A DNA stretch of 53,606 bases from Bacteroidales bacterium (lineage in GTDB: Bacteria; Bacteroidota; Bacteroidia; Bacteroidales; UBA12170), in the NCBI GenBank assembly GCA_016933745.1, contig JAFGAK010000107.1, positions 1 to 53,606 on the forward strand, read 5' to 3'. The notes under the pieces were generated by a model that made no database searches, was not told the origin of the DNA, and saw nothing but the letters and a program-made list of their open reading frames with translations. How positions within the stretch are numbered: the first letter of the stretch is position 1; each line of letters starts with the position of its first letter. Positions 25,083 to 33,720 of the stretch are shown here, one piece after another. The position numbers and the translations under genes were made by a program.

Positions 25083-26882
25083 ATGAAAAGATATTTCCTA
25101 TTATTTGCAATGATAGTTTTAGCCCACGGGACTATGATTGCACAAACATATCTGGTAGGTGATTATAGAACTCTCACATTCTATGACGACACCTATCTGC
25201 AATGGGAAGACCCTGTAAACTGGGAAGAATGCACCGTTGCAGGTTCCCCTGGAACCTGGGTTCCCGCATCTGGATACCCAAATGGTTCTGAAGCCAATAT
25301 ATATATTCGACAAAATACTGTTTTAACGGGTGATTTCACTTTAGAAGTAGGCTCTAAAATTTGGATTACTGACAATGGAATAAATCCGCAAACGCTATTT
25401 ATTGGCTTTAACGTTCCCCCAGATTTTGTTCTCCCTATCTACTTTGACTTATATGGTGAAATCGATATTGAGCTAGGAGACTTTGGTTTACTTAATATAC
25501 CTGACGGCTCCAGTATGATTATTCATCCTGAAGGAAAAATAACCGATCATGCTGCGAATATTACGAACGAAAATACAGCTGGTGGTATTTATATTATTGC
25601 ATCTACGGGCAATTTAACAGGATCTTTAATCACCTCAACTTCTGGTTTGACAGGATATTACGATCAAAAGATCTCCGCTGGGAGATGGCATATGATTTCC
25701 TCCCCGTTTAATAACACAATCGCTGGCGATTTTAGTAATGGAGCGAATAATGCCTACATAAAGACTTGGTCACCCAACGTTGGATGGGAAAATTATATTT
25801 CTAGTTTAACAACAGACATTACTGAAGGAAGAGGATATTTATTATGGGAAAATGCCGCACTTACTTTCTCAAAAAACGGTGTTTTTAATAACGGAACGAT
25901 GAATCTACCAATAAGTGCAGGAGTTGCAGGAGATAATTGGAATTTTCTAGGAAATCCTTACCCTTGCGGGTTGGATTGGTCGAGCATCTCTGAAAAAACA
26001 AACGCCGAAGGTGGTGCATTTATGATTTATGATGGAACACAATACATTAGTAATAATGGAACATTCTCAACTGCGGTTACTGATGCTGATCCAATCATAC
26101 CTCCCTTTCAAGGCTTCTTTATTCGTTATGCCAGCGGTTCAGATATAACAATCGATGCATCAAACAAAGTGCATACTTCCAATGTATTATATAAAAAACA
26201 ACAAATCGAAAACTGGACCAATCATATAAAGTTAGTCGCAGAATTTGGCGACCAATCTGCCAGAACTGTATTTTATCAGCAGAATGAAGCCACTAACGGT
26301 AAAGATGAGGCTTTCGATGCACCAATGATGTTTAGTGGTAGCGAATCAACACTTGATGTGTATAGTTTTGCCGGAGATCAACCAACGAGCATTAACGCAT
26401 ACGGAGAATACCCCTATGTGATGGAACTGGGAATAAAAGTTCCAACTGGTGGTGGAGAAATTACGCTAAGACCTACCGATTTAAGAAACATTGATGCAAA
26501 TCTACTTGTCTACTTGCAAGATAAAGAAACTGGCGATTATTTCAATTTTATCGACACTCCTTCATATACTTTCAATGCAATGGGAGGTGATGTTATTGAC
26601 CGTATCTTCTTAATTTTCAACAACAATGTAGGCGTCGGTGACTTAGATAAAGAAGCTATCCATATCTACTCCCACAAAAAAAACATTTACTTAAATTTTA
26701 CGAACAATCAATTTAAAGGTACGCTGAAAGTTTATAATCTGCTCGGACAAACAGTTTATTCAAATGAAGTAAGCAATGCAACCTATAGTCCCATACATTT
26801 AGATCAATCTTCAGGATATTACTTAGTTGAGCTAATTACTGAAAATGAAAACATTACTCAAAAAGTATTTATTCAACAGTAA
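25083..26882 (+). CDS. Secreted protein with type IX sorting domain (cassette A, large)
   Basis: A 599-residue exported protein. Signal peptide about 1-21 (cleavage near MIAQ/TY). The middle has an aromatic module WHMISSPFNNT ... WNFLGNPYPCGLDW (about 200-310), seen in many Bacteroidota surface proteins and also in the protein at 27127. The last 75 residues (from about 525, with LKVYNLLGQTVYS and SGYYLVELI ... KVFIQQ) form a type A T9SS C-terminal sorting domain. The product should cross the outer membrane by type IX secretion and be released or anchored there. Function of the body is unknown. It is followed after 12 bp by the small gene of the cassette. Confidence 0.88.
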   Translation: MKRYFLLFAMIVLAHGTMIAQTYLVGDYRTLTFYDDTYLQWEDPVNWEECTVAGSPGTWVPASGYPNGSEANIYIRQNTVLTGDFTLEVGSKIWITDNGINPQTLFIGFNVPPDFVLPIYFDLYGEIDIELGDFGLLNIPDGSSMIIHPEGKITDHAANITNENTAGGIYIIASTGNLTGSLITSTSGLTGYYDQKISAGRWHMISSPFNNTIAGDFSNGANNAYIKTWSPNVGWENYISSLTTDITEGRGYLLWENAALTFSKNGVFNNGTMNLPISAGVAGDNWNFLGNPYPCGLDWSSISEKTNAEGGAFMIYDGTQYISNNGTFSTAVTDADPIIPPFQGFFIRYASGSDITIDASNKVHTSNVLYKKQQIENWTNHIKLVAEFGDQSARTVFYQQNEATNGKDEAFDAPMMFSGSESTLDVYSFAGDQPTSINAYGEYPYVMELGIKVPTGGGEITLRPTDLRNIDANLLVYLQDKETGDYFNFIDTPSYTFNAMGGDVIDRIFLIFNNNVGVGDLDKEAIHIYSHKKNIYLNFTNNQFKGTLKVYNLLGQTVYSNEVSNATYSPIHLDQSSGYYLVELITENENITQKVFIQQ

Positions 26883-26894
26883 AAAGATTTAAGC

Positions 26895-27137
26895 ATGAAA
26901 AATAAACGCAAAGCACTATTTCTTCTACTCTTTTTTGTCAGTTTTGTATCGATAACTTATGCAGTAGACCCTCCTCCAATTGACGCAGGCGGACCAGGAG
27001 GGGGAGCAACTCCCCTTGGAGGCAGTGCACCTATAGATGGAGGATATATTATTAGTATTATTCTAGCTCTAAGCTATGGGATATCAATTTATTTAAAAAA
27101 AATTATTCACTTAAGATTTTCTAACCATGAAGAATAA
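26895..27137 (+). CDS. Small Gly/Pro-rich exported membrane protein (cassette A, small)
   Basis: An 80-residue protein with a signal peptide (about 1-23, cleavage near ITYA/VD), a Pro/Gly linker ending in PLGGSAPIDGG, one hydrophobic segment (YIISIILALSYGISIYL) and a basic tail. The APIDGG + hydrophobic + YG + basic plan resembles the PID-type C-terminal sorting or anchor segment reported for Bacteroidota proteins (recall, not checked). Almost nothing besides this segment is present. It lies between two large T9SS genes, 12 bp after the first and overlapping the second by 11 nt. Possible roles are a membrane anchor, assembly partner or sorting substrate (inference). Confidence 0.8.
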   Translation: MKNKRKALFLLLFFVSFVSITYAVDPPPIDAGGPGGGATPLGGSAPIDGGYIISIILALSYGISIYLKKIIHLRFSNHEE

Positions 27138-28749
27138 GATAATATTATCCATTGTATTGCTATTCTCGTCAAGCACAATGCTTTATTCACAATATGTAAA
27201 TGGCGATATTAGAACAAATTCTGCAGGAGCTTGGAATTACGCATTTTTAAATACAGAAACCGATTGGGAAGTATATAACTCAGGCAGTTGGTCAGATGTA
27301 ACAGCACCATCAACGATTACAAGCAGAGTTTTTATCAATCATGATATAGCTATCGGATCAGGCACTGTGACACCTATTACGATAAGCACCGGAGGTCAGA
27401 TTATTATAGCAACTGATGCTTCTTTAAGAGTATTGAAAGGTGGAGTATTTTCGAATTCAGATGTAAGCAAAATAATTATCAATGCCGATGCTACAGGTGC
27501 TGGCCAATTATTGCTTTATACTGGTGAAAATGCCGCTGCAACACAAAAAGTATACTTAACTGCAAACAAATGGCATTTAATCGGCAGCCCTTTTGCTTCA
27601 ACGCCAGTATCAGCATTTACTGGCAACTACATGCAAAAGTACAATGAAAGTGATAATACTTGGTTATGGAATTACGAGTCTGGATTCCCTACCACTTTGA
27701 CTAGAGCGCAAGGATACAGTGCATGGCGAGATGCCTCTGCAACTTATACCCTGACAGGAACTTCTTATGCCGCTGATGTGGTTGTTCCTTTAACTTTTTC
27801 TGGAGGTACAGTTGCAAATTATGGCTTTACCTTGCTTTCAAACCCCTATACTTGCGGAGTTAGATATACTTCATCTTGGGATATGACAGGTTTATCTTCA
27901 AACATAGCTGTGTGGAACCAAATCTCAGGAAATTATGATTATTATGGAGCAAATGCTTATACAATTCCTTCAGGTGCTGGATTCTTTGTAAAAGCCAATT
28001 CTTCTGGACAAAGCATCAAGATAGCCGCATCGAGTAGAAGTTACACTGTTAATTCCAATCCGCTTAAAAATGCAAACGAAGACATTGTTCAACAAGTAAA
28101 GTTAACCGTCAAGAATATTGATAATGATTATTTAGACAGAGTACTTATTAATGTAGCAAATGAGGGTGCAGTTAATTATGTTCCTTCTTGTGATTTCCCA
28201 AAAATGTTTGGATCAGACGATAGCCCGGCACTATTTATTAAAACACAAGATGATGTTGATATAGCAGTTAAAGGAATTAATTCAAGTGAAACATATTCAT
28301 TCGACCTACAACTCAAACCAAACGTAGATGCGACTTATGTAATTACTACAAGTGATTTTAGCTTCGACGCAAAGACGGAAATGTTATTAGAAGATTTGTT
28401 TACCTCACAAATCTTTACCATAGATGAAAACCTGAATTATACATTCACATCGAATGCAAGTGATATTGAAGATCGCTTTAAAATTCATATTACACCCACT
28501 GCAAATGCAATCGCAGAACCTAACGAAAATCAATTTAAAATATTTGGAAATAATTATCAACTAAGTATCTATTCGGAAGAAAACAATTACAAAATGACCG
28601 TATATAATTTGCTCGGTCAAAAAATGACGGATTATGATAATCTTCAAGGGAATCAATCTATAGATTTATCCGCTTATCATCAAAAAATTGTAATTGTCAG
28701 TATTCAAACTGAAAATGAAATTATTTCAAAAAAAATCCAATTAAAATAA
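27127..28749 (+). CDS. Secreted protein with type IX sorting domain (cassette B, large)
   Basis: A 540-residue exported protein, signal peptide about 1-21 (LYSQ/YV). It shares with the protein at 25083 an N-terminal W-x-x-x-x-S region leading to a beta-helix-like stretch (ITISTGGQIIIATDASLRVLKGG), and the module WHLIGSPFAST ... FTLLSNPYTCGV. The C-terminal 80 residues (YKMTVYNLLGQKMTDY ... IISKKIQLK) are a T9SS sorting domain. The two large proteins are therefore diverged paralogues with the same domain order. Function unknown; adhesin or surface-layer roles are plausible. It overlaps the preceding small gene by 11 nt and is followed by another small gene after 4 bp. Confidence 0.88.
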   Translation: MKNKIILSIVLLFSSSTMLYSQYVNGDIRTNSAGAWNYAFLNTETDWEVYNSGSWSDVTAPSTITSRVFINHDIAIGSGTVTPITISTGGQIIIATDASLRVLKGGVFSNSDVSKIIINADATGAGQLLLYTGENAAATQKVYLTANKWHLIGSPFASTPVSAFTGNYMQKYNESDNTWLWNYESGFPTTLTRAQGYSAWRDASATYTLTGTSYAADVVVPLTFSGGTVANYGFTLLSNPYTCGVRYTSSWDMTGLSSNIAVWNQISGNYDYYGANAYTIPSGAGFFVKANSSGQSIKIAASSRSYTVNSNPLKNANEDIVQQVKLTVKNIDNDYLDRVLINVANEGAVNYVPSCDFPKMFGSDDSPALFIKTQDDVDIAVKGINSSETYSFDLQLKPNVDATYVITTSDFSFDAKTEMLLEDLFTSQIFTIDENLNYTFTSNASDIEDRFKIHITPTANAIAEPNENQFKIFGNNYQLSIYSEENNYKMTVYNLLGQKMTDYDNLQGNQSIDLSAYHQKIVIVSIQTENEIISKKIQLK

Positions 28750-28753
28750 AGCT

Positions 28754-28984
28754 ATGAAATCACTATACAAATTATTCCTTACCGCGATTATATTGATTTT
28801 TAGTGTCTCGTTCTCAATGGCACAATTAACAGAACCAGGTGATGGCGCTGGAGGAGATCCAACTGGCGGCGGAGGTTACCCCATTGGAGGAAGTGCTCCA
28901 ATTGGTAATGGTCTCATAGTTCTTATTTCTCTAGGAGCAATCTATGGATCTAAAAAAATTTACGAGATAAAATTTCAAGCTTAA
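28754..28984 (+). CDS. Small Gly/Pro-rich exported membrane protein (cassette B, small)
   Basis: A 76-residue paralogue of the protein at 26895: signal peptide (about 1-23, FSMAQ/LT), Gly/Asp/Pro linker, the shared P-I-G-G-S-A-P-I block followed by GNG, a hydrophobic segment (LIVLISLGAIYG) and a short basic tail (SKKIYEIKFQA). The Asp of the PID motif is replaced by Gly here. It starts 4 bp after the second large secreted protein and a strong terminator follows, so it closes the four-gene operon. Confidence 0.8.
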   Translation: MKSLYKLFLTAIILIFSVSFSMAQLTEPGDGAGGDPTGGGGYPIGGSAPIGNGLIVLISLGAIYGSKKIYEIKFQA

Positions 28985-29002
28985 CGGGACAAAACTTATA
29001 AA

Positions 29003-29034
29003 AAAACCTGAAGTTAAACCTTCAGGTTTTTTTT
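29003..29034 (+). terminator. Terminator of the secreted-protein operon
   Basis: An 11-bp perfect stem, AAAACCTGAAG / CTTCAGGTTTT, loop TTAAAC, followed by a T run to 29034. Confidence 0.93.
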
Positions 29035-29239
29035 ATTGATCCAACCTGCTATCGAATAATCATATCCGTTATTCGATTAACACCAAGAAATCAGTAGGTT
29101 ACAAACACATAAAATAAACTATGTAAGCATATCAATTTAAATTCCTTCTAAATTATCAATTCCTTAATAAATAAAGAATTGAGCAAAAGAAGTTCACATA
29201 TTTTTTAAGTAATTTCGCGTAAAATATAAAAAAAAAGGT

Positions 29240-29467
29240 ATGGCAAAAATTATAGGTGCAATAGAAGTGGATGTTGAAAAGTGCAAAGGCTGTGGCGTTT
29301 GTATTCCTGCATGTCCTACGGATGTAATATTGCTTGCAAAAAAAGTAAATGGCAAAGGCTATCATTATGCGTATATGGAAAATCCAGAAGCATGTATTGG
29401 TTGCACAAACTGCGCAGTGGTTTGTCCGGATGGTGTAATCTCTGTTTACAAGGTAAAAGTTGCCTAA
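29240..29467 (+). CDS. korD: 2-oxoacid:ferredoxin oxidoreductase, ferredoxin (delta) subunit
   Basis: A 75-residue two-cluster ferredoxin: CKGCGVCIPACP and CIGCTNCAVVCP each supply the C-x2-C-x2-C-x3-C set for a [4Fe-4S] cluster. It is the first gene of a four-gene set with the alpha, beta and gamma subunits, and takes electrons from the TPP-dependent core to soluble ferredoxin. The ATG at 29240 follows a poly-A stretch and GGT. The gene symbol follows the 2-oxoglutarate enzyme; a branched-chain 2-oxoacid (Vor) role is equally possible. Confidence 0.9.
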   Translation: MAKIIGAIEVDVEKCKGCGVCIPACPTDVILLAKKVNGKGYHYAYMENPEACIGCTNCAVVCPDGVISVYKVKVA

Positions 29468-29498
29468 TTTATAAAAATCTCAAAAAAATTTAGAAGAT

Positions 29499-30584
29499 AT
29501 GGGCGAAGTTAAATTAATGAAAGGTAACGAAGCTATCGCGGAAGCAGCAATCAGAGCTGGAGCCGATGCTTATTTTGGTTACCCTATTACTCCTCAATCG
29601 GAAGTCATAGAATATTTAATGGTTGAACGCCCTGAAGATAGAACCGGAATGGTTGTTCTTCAGGCCGAAAGCGAAATCGCTGCAATCAACATGGTGTATG
29701 GAGCAGCCGGAGCAGGTAAAAAAGTAATGACCTCTTCATCTAGTCCGGGTGTGAGTCTTAAACAAGAAGGTATTTCCTATATTGCAGGTGCTGAGTTACC
29801 CTGCGTGATTGTTAATGTTGTGCGCGGAGGACCAGGATTGGGAACGATTCAACCTTCTCAAGCAGACTATTTTCAATCAACCAAAGGCGGTGGACATGGA
29901 GATTATAAATTGCTTGTTCTTGCTCCTGCTTCCGTTCAGGAAATGGCTGATTTTGTAGATCAAGCATTTGATCTGGCTTTTAAATATCGCAATCCCGTTT
30001 TGATTTTGTCGGATGGTGTTATTGGGCAAATGATGGAAAAAGTGGTTATGCCGGAACAGAAGCCTAGATTAACCAATGATGAAATCATTGAACGTTACAG
30101 TGATTGGGCTACAGTTGGCAAAAAGAAATCTCGCGAAAGAAACATCATCACTTCCTTAGAACTCGATCCTTACCGTCAAGAAGCACATAATTTAAAGCTT
30201 CAAGAGAAGTATAAAAAAATGGAAGAAAACGAAGTTCGCTATGAAATGATTAATTGCGAGGATGCAGATTATATCATTGTTGCCTATGGATCTAGTGCGC
30301 GAATAGCTCAAAAAACAATGGATCAAGCGAGGGCTAAAGGTTTAAAAGTTGGTATTTTCCGTTTAATTACCCTCTTCCCTTTCCCAAAAAACGAAATAAA
30401 TAAGTTGGCTGATCGCGTAAAAGGATTTTTAGCAGTAGAAATGAGTGCCGGACAAATGATCGAAGATGTTCGTTTGGCAGTGAATGGAAAAGTGCCTGCA
30501 GAACATTACGGACGTTATGGTGGTGTAATTCACTCTCCTGAGGAAGTATTAGCAGCTCTTGAACAAAAAATTATTGGAGGTTAA
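29499..30584 (+). CDS. korA: 2-oxoacid:ferredoxin oxidoreductase alpha subunit
   Basis: A 361-residue subunit with the pyrimidine-binding N-terminal domain (KGNEAIAEAAIRAGADAYFGYPITPQSEVIEYL, then ESEIAAINMVYGAAGAGKKVMTSSSSPGVSLKQEG) and a transketolase C-terminal-like domain (YIIVAYGSSARIAQ ... GIFRLITLFPFP). The YPITP motif binds the substrate carboxylate. With beta and gamma subunits it converts a 2-oxoacid plus CoA to acyl-CoA, CO2 and reduced ferredoxin, or the reverse. Substrate (2-oxoglutarate or branched-chain 2-oxoacid) is not decidable from sequence. It starts 31 bp after the ferredoxin gene. Confidence 0.93.
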   Translation: MGEVKLMKGNEAIAEAAIRAGADAYFGYPITPQSEVIEYLMVERPEDRTGMVVLQAESEIAAINMVYGAAGAGKKVMTSSSSPGVSLKQEGISYIAGAELPCVIVNVVRGGPGLGTIQPSQADYFQSTKGGGHGDYKLLVLAPASVQEMADFVDQAFDLAFKYRNPVLILSDGVIGQMMEKVVMPEQKPRLTNDEIIERYSDWATVGKKKSRERNIITSLELDPYRQEAHNLKLQEKYKKMEENEVRYEMINCEDADYIIVAYGSSARIAQKTMDQARAKGLKVGIFRLITLFPFPKNEINKLADRVKGFLAVEMSAGQMIEDVRLAVNGKVPAEHYGRYGGVIHSPEEVLAALEQKIIGG

Positions 30585-30587
30585 AGT

Positions 30588-31364
30588 ATGGATATTAAAG
30601 AAATAATAAAACCCGAAAATTTAGTCTATAAAAAGACGGAATTAATGACGGATGCCCCACTAAGCTATTGCCCAGGTTGCGGTCATGGTACAGCTCACCG
30701 AATTACCATGGAAGTAGTTGAAGAAATGGGAATTTGGGAAGATACCATTGGTGTTGCTCCTGTGGGCTGCTCGGTATTGGCTTACGATTTCATGAACATT
30801 GATATGACGCAAGCAGCACACGGTAGAGCACCGGCAGTTGCCACAGGAATTAAAAGAGTTTGGCCAGAAAAATACGTATTCACCTATCAAGGCGATGGAG
30901 ATTTAGCTGCAATTGGCGGAAATGAAACTTTACATGCTTGTAACCGTGGAGAAAATATCGTTATCATCTTTATTAACAACGGTATTTACGGAATGACCGG
31001 TGGACAAATGGCGCCAACCACACTTCCCGGAATGAAATCCTCTACCTCTCCTTATGGTCGCGTTATCGAAACCATGGGACATCCACTAAAAATGACCGAA
31101 TTAATTGCTCAATTACCAGGAACTTATTTTGTGACCAGACAAGCAGTTCATACTGCAGCTGCTGTTCGTAAAACAAAAAAAGCAATCCGCAAAGCATTCG
31201 AAATTCAAAAAGAGAAAAAAGGACTGGCTTTTATCGAAATTGTTTCGAACTGTAATTCCGGTTGGAAAATGAATCCGGTAGATGCCAATAACTGGATGGT
31301 AGACAATATGTTCCCTTATTTCCCTCTTGGAGATATTAAAGTGGATGGTGAACTAGTTAAATAA
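30588..31364 (+). CDS. korB: 2-oxoacid:ferredoxin oxidoreductase beta subunit (TPP-binding)
   Basis: A 258-residue subunit. LSYCPGCGHGTAHRI carries the cluster/TPP-proximal cysteines. GDGDLAAIGGNETLHACNRGENIVIIFINNGIYGMTGGQ is the TPP diphosphate and Mg2+ motif (GDG through NN). The length is usual for the KorB/VorA group without a fused ferredoxin domain. It lies 3 bp after the alpha subunit, so the two are expected in equal amounts. Confidence 0.94.
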   Translation: MDIKEIIKPENLVYKKTELMTDAPLSYCPGCGHGTAHRITMEVVEEMGIWEDTIGVAPVGCSVLAYDFMNIDMTQAAHGRAPAVATGIKRVWPEKYVFTYQGDGDLAAIGGNETLHACNRGENIVIIFINNGIYGMTGGQMAPTTLPGMKSSTSPYGRVIETMGHPLKMTELIAQLPGTYFVTRQAVHTAAAVRKTKKAIRKAFEIQKEKKGLAFIEIVSNCNSGWKMNPVDANNWMVDNMFPYFPLGDIKVDGELVK

Positions 31365-31385
31365 TCTTTCAAAAAAATACCTATT

Positions 31386-31934
31386 ATGACTGAAGAAATG
31401 ATTATTGCAGGTTTTGGTGGACAAGGTGTTCTTTCCATGGGAAAAATCCTTGCCTATTCCGGAATAATGCAAGACCAAGAAGTAAGCTGGATGCCTTCGT
31501 ATGGACCTGAAATGCGCGGAGGAACGGCCAATGTTACTGTTATCATAAGTGATGAAAGAATCAGCTCTCCTATCTTAGCTAACTTCGATACGGCAATTAT
31601 ATTAAATCAACAATCGATGGATAAATTTGAAAAATCGGTTAAACCTGGTGGAGTTCTAATTTATGATCCAAACGGAATCATTAAACATCCTACACGCACA
31701 GATATTTCGATCTATACCATCGAAGGAGCAAAACTTGCATCCAAAATGGGCAATCCGAAAATTTTCAACATGATTGTTTTTGGCGCTTTTTTGGAAGTGA
31801 AACCGATTGTGAAACTTGAGAATGTAATCAAAGGATTAAAAAAATCACTTCCCGAAAGACATCATAAATTAATTCCTTTGAATAAGGATGCAATAACGAT
31901 GGGAATGCAAAATGTAGTAAAAGCTAGTATTTAG
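31386..31934 (+). CDS. korC: 2-oxoacid:ferredoxin oxidoreductase gamma subunit
   Basis: A 182-residue gamma subunit with the opening GFGGQGVLSMGKILAYSG and SWMPSYGPEMRGGTANVTVIIS, both diagnostic of the CoA-side gamma domain. It completes the D-A-B-C set and is followed at once by a terminator. Linked to anaerobic energy metabolism: reductive carboxylation or oxidative decarboxylation depending on ferredoxin state. Confidence 0.95.
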   Translation: MTEEMIIAGFGGQGVLSMGKILAYSGIMQDQEVSWMPSYGPEMRGGTANVTVIISDERISSPILANFDTAIILNQQSMDKFEKSVKPGGVLIYDPNGIIKHPTRTDISIYTIEGAKLASKMGNPKIFNMIVFGAFLEVKPIVKLENVIKGLKKSLPERHHKLIPLNKDAITMGMQNVVKASI

Positions 31935-31941
31935 AAATAGA

Positions 31942-31970
31942 AAGGTCGCATTTGCGGCCTTTTTTGTTTT
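31942..31970 (+). terminator. Terminator of the kor operon
   Basis: An 8-bp stem AAGGTCGC / GCGGCCTT (one T-G pair), loop ATTT, followed by a T-rich run, 7 bp after the gamma subunit stop. Confidence 0.88.
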
Positions 31971-31998
31971 ATCGAATAGTGGCTTCGGAAGCAATGTG

Positions 31999-32006
31999 TA
32001 TCTTTG
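31999..32006 (+). promoter_or_regulatory. -7 box of the TlpA-like gene
   Basis: TATCTTTG matches TAnnTTTG. Transcription would begin near 32013, so the in-frame TTG at 32004 is excluded and the ATG at 32022 is the start. Confidence 0.6.
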
Positions 32007-32021
32007 AAGCAAAAATATTTC

Positions 32022-32624
32022 ATGTCGTTTCTAGATAAATACAAAAACAAATTAAAGAAGAAAAGTAAATGGAGCTGGGCTAGCGACCTTGTTTTTATCC
32101 TATTCCTTATCGCTTTGCTTATTCCAAGCACACGAACCCCTTTAATTGTTTTTATAAAAAAAGCTACTTTAATCGGGCCTTCGGTTAGTAAAACGGATAA
32201 TTACGGGAAACTTACTTCCGATGATTTGCAATGGAAAGTCATCGACAAAGATGGAAATACAGTGCGATTGTCAGATCTTTCTGACAAGCCAATTTTTATC
32301 AATTTCTGGGCAACTTGGTGCGCACCTTGCATTGCAGAAATGCCATCCATCGAAAAACTCTATCTGGATTACAAAGAGGATGTACATTTTCTTTTGGTTA
32401 GTTACGAAGAATATCAACTGGTTCAGAAATTTCTACAAAAGAATGAGTTTCGATTTGAAACCTATCGATATGAATCTAAAGAGCCTTTGCTTTTACAATC
32501 CAAAACAATTCCGGCTACCTTTATCATTGATCGAAAAGGAAATATCATTGCCAACGAAAAAGGAACAAGTAATTGGAACAGCAAGCGAGTAAGGGAATTA
32601 TTAGATCAACTAGTTGCTAAATAA
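32022..32624 (+). CDS. Membrane-anchored TlpA/thioredoxin-like thiol oxidoreductase
   Basis: A 200-residue protein with a basic N-terminus, one membrane anchor (about 21-37), and a thioredoxin-like domain (about 65-200) facing the periplasm. FWATWCAPCIAEMPS carries the active-site Cys100-Ala-Pro-Cys103, and the cis-proline loop is TIPATFIID. It probably reduces periplasmic disulfides, for example during cytochrome or envelope protein maturation (family role). It follows a terminator and has its own promoter. Confidence 0.9.
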   Translation: MSFLDKYKNKLKKKSKWSWASDLVFILFLIALLIPSTRTPLIVFIKKATLIGPSVSKTDNYGKLTSDDLQWKVIDKDGNTVRLSDLSDKPIFINFWATWCAPCIAEMPSIEKLYLDYKEDVHFLLVSYEEYQLVQKFLQKNEFRFETYRYESKEPLLLQSKTIPATFIIDRKGNIIANEKGTSNWNSKRVRELLDQLVAK

Positions 32625-32676
32625 AATCTCCACTAATAAGAATAAAATTGAAAAAAGGGGACGATCAATCTGCAAA

Positions 32677-33720
32677 TTAATACTCTTCGTTTTTCTGCTG
32701 TTTGACCAATTCCTTGGTTGATAATAAACCACATGCGGCAAAAATATCTTCACCACGCGAAGCTCTGATTGTAGTCACAATTCCTTTCTTTTTTAAACCT
32801 GCTTGAAATGCTAAAATCGTTTCGTTCGAAGAAGTTTCGAGCGGGGTACCAGGAATTGGATGAAAACGAATTAAATTAATTCTACATTTAATTCCATTTA
32901 AGATTCGGGCCAATTCATTGATATGCCGCGTTTGATCGTTTACGCCATTAAACATAATGTATTCAAAAGAAACTCGACGTTGATTATTAAAATCAAAAGA
33001 TCGGATTTCATCAAGCACTTTGGGCAAATGGTACACATTTTCGATCGGCATTAATTGTTTTCTTTCCGCTTCGAAAGGATTGTGCAAACTAACTGCCAAA
33101 TGCGCATTGGATTGATTCAAAAATTTACGAATGCCAGGAATTATTCCAATCGTTGAAACGGTTATCCGCTTGGAACTCCAACCCAATCCATAATCTGCAG
33201 TTAATATTTCGATGCTTTTCAAAACTTCATCCAAATTATCAAAAGGTTCGCCCATTCCCATATAAACTATATTAGTCAGTTTATCAAATTCGGGCAAACT
33301 GAAAATTTGATTAAGAATTTCGCCAGAAGTAAGATTCCCTTGAAAACCTTGTTTCCCTGTCATACAAAACAAACAACCCATTTTACAACCAACCTGAGAG
33401 GAAACACAGAGTGTCGCGCGATCGTTTTCCGGAATATAAGCCGCTTCGATAAATTGCATCGGCTTGACCGGAAACAAATATTTCTTGGTTCCATCCATCG
33501 ATTCCTGAACATTCGAGAAAGAAGTAAACGATACTTTGTGCTTTTCTGCCAGAAGTTCTTTTGCTTGTTTCGAAATATTTCGCATTTCATCCAAAGAGCT
33601 AACGCGTTTTTTGTACATCCAATCGCTTATTTGTTTTGCTACAAATTTCGGCAAATTCAAATCAGCCACAATTGCTTGAAGCTCCGTTAAGGTCTTTCCA
33701 AATAAATTCTCTTTTTCCAT
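32677..33720 (-). CDS. rlmN: 23S rRNA (adenine-C2)-methyltransferase RlmN
   Basis: A 347-residue radical SAM enzyme of normal length. Cys112-x3-Cys116-x2-Cys119 (GCKMGCLFC) binds the [4Fe-4S] cluster. The catalytic base lies in YIPENDRATLCVSSQVG, and the methyl-carrying Cys is in the C-terminal FAACGLL. It methylates A2503 of 23S rRNA (and A37 of some tRNAs) through a methyl-cysteine intermediate. Its start directly abuts the stop of the upstream reductase gene, so both are co-transcribed. Confidence 0.97.
   Translation of the reverse strand: MEKENLFGKTLTELQAIVADLNLPKFVAKQISDWMYKKRVSSLDEMRNISKQAKELLAEKHKVSFTSFSNVQESMDGTKKYLFPVKPMQFIEAAYIPENDRATLCVSSQVGCKMGCLFCMTGKQGFQGNLTSGEILNQIFSLPEFDKLTNIVYMGMGEPFDNLDEVLKSIEILTADYGLGWSSKRITVSTIGIIPGIRKFLNQSNAHLAVSLHNPFEAERKQLMPIENVYHLPKVLDEIRSFDFNNQRRVSFEYIMFNGVNDQTRHINELARILNGIKCRINLIRFHPIPGTPLETSSNETILAFQAGLKKKGIVTTIRASRGEDIFAACGLLSTKELVKQQKNEEY

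Noticed and set aside
25083-28984. Mobile element or phage origin of the duplicated secreted-protein genes
   Set aside because: No transposase, integrase, terminal repeats or tRNA junction, and base composition looks like the surroundings.
32004-32021. Longer N-terminus of the TlpA-like protein
   Set aside because: The TTG overlaps the -7 box at 31999-32006, upstream of any transcript.
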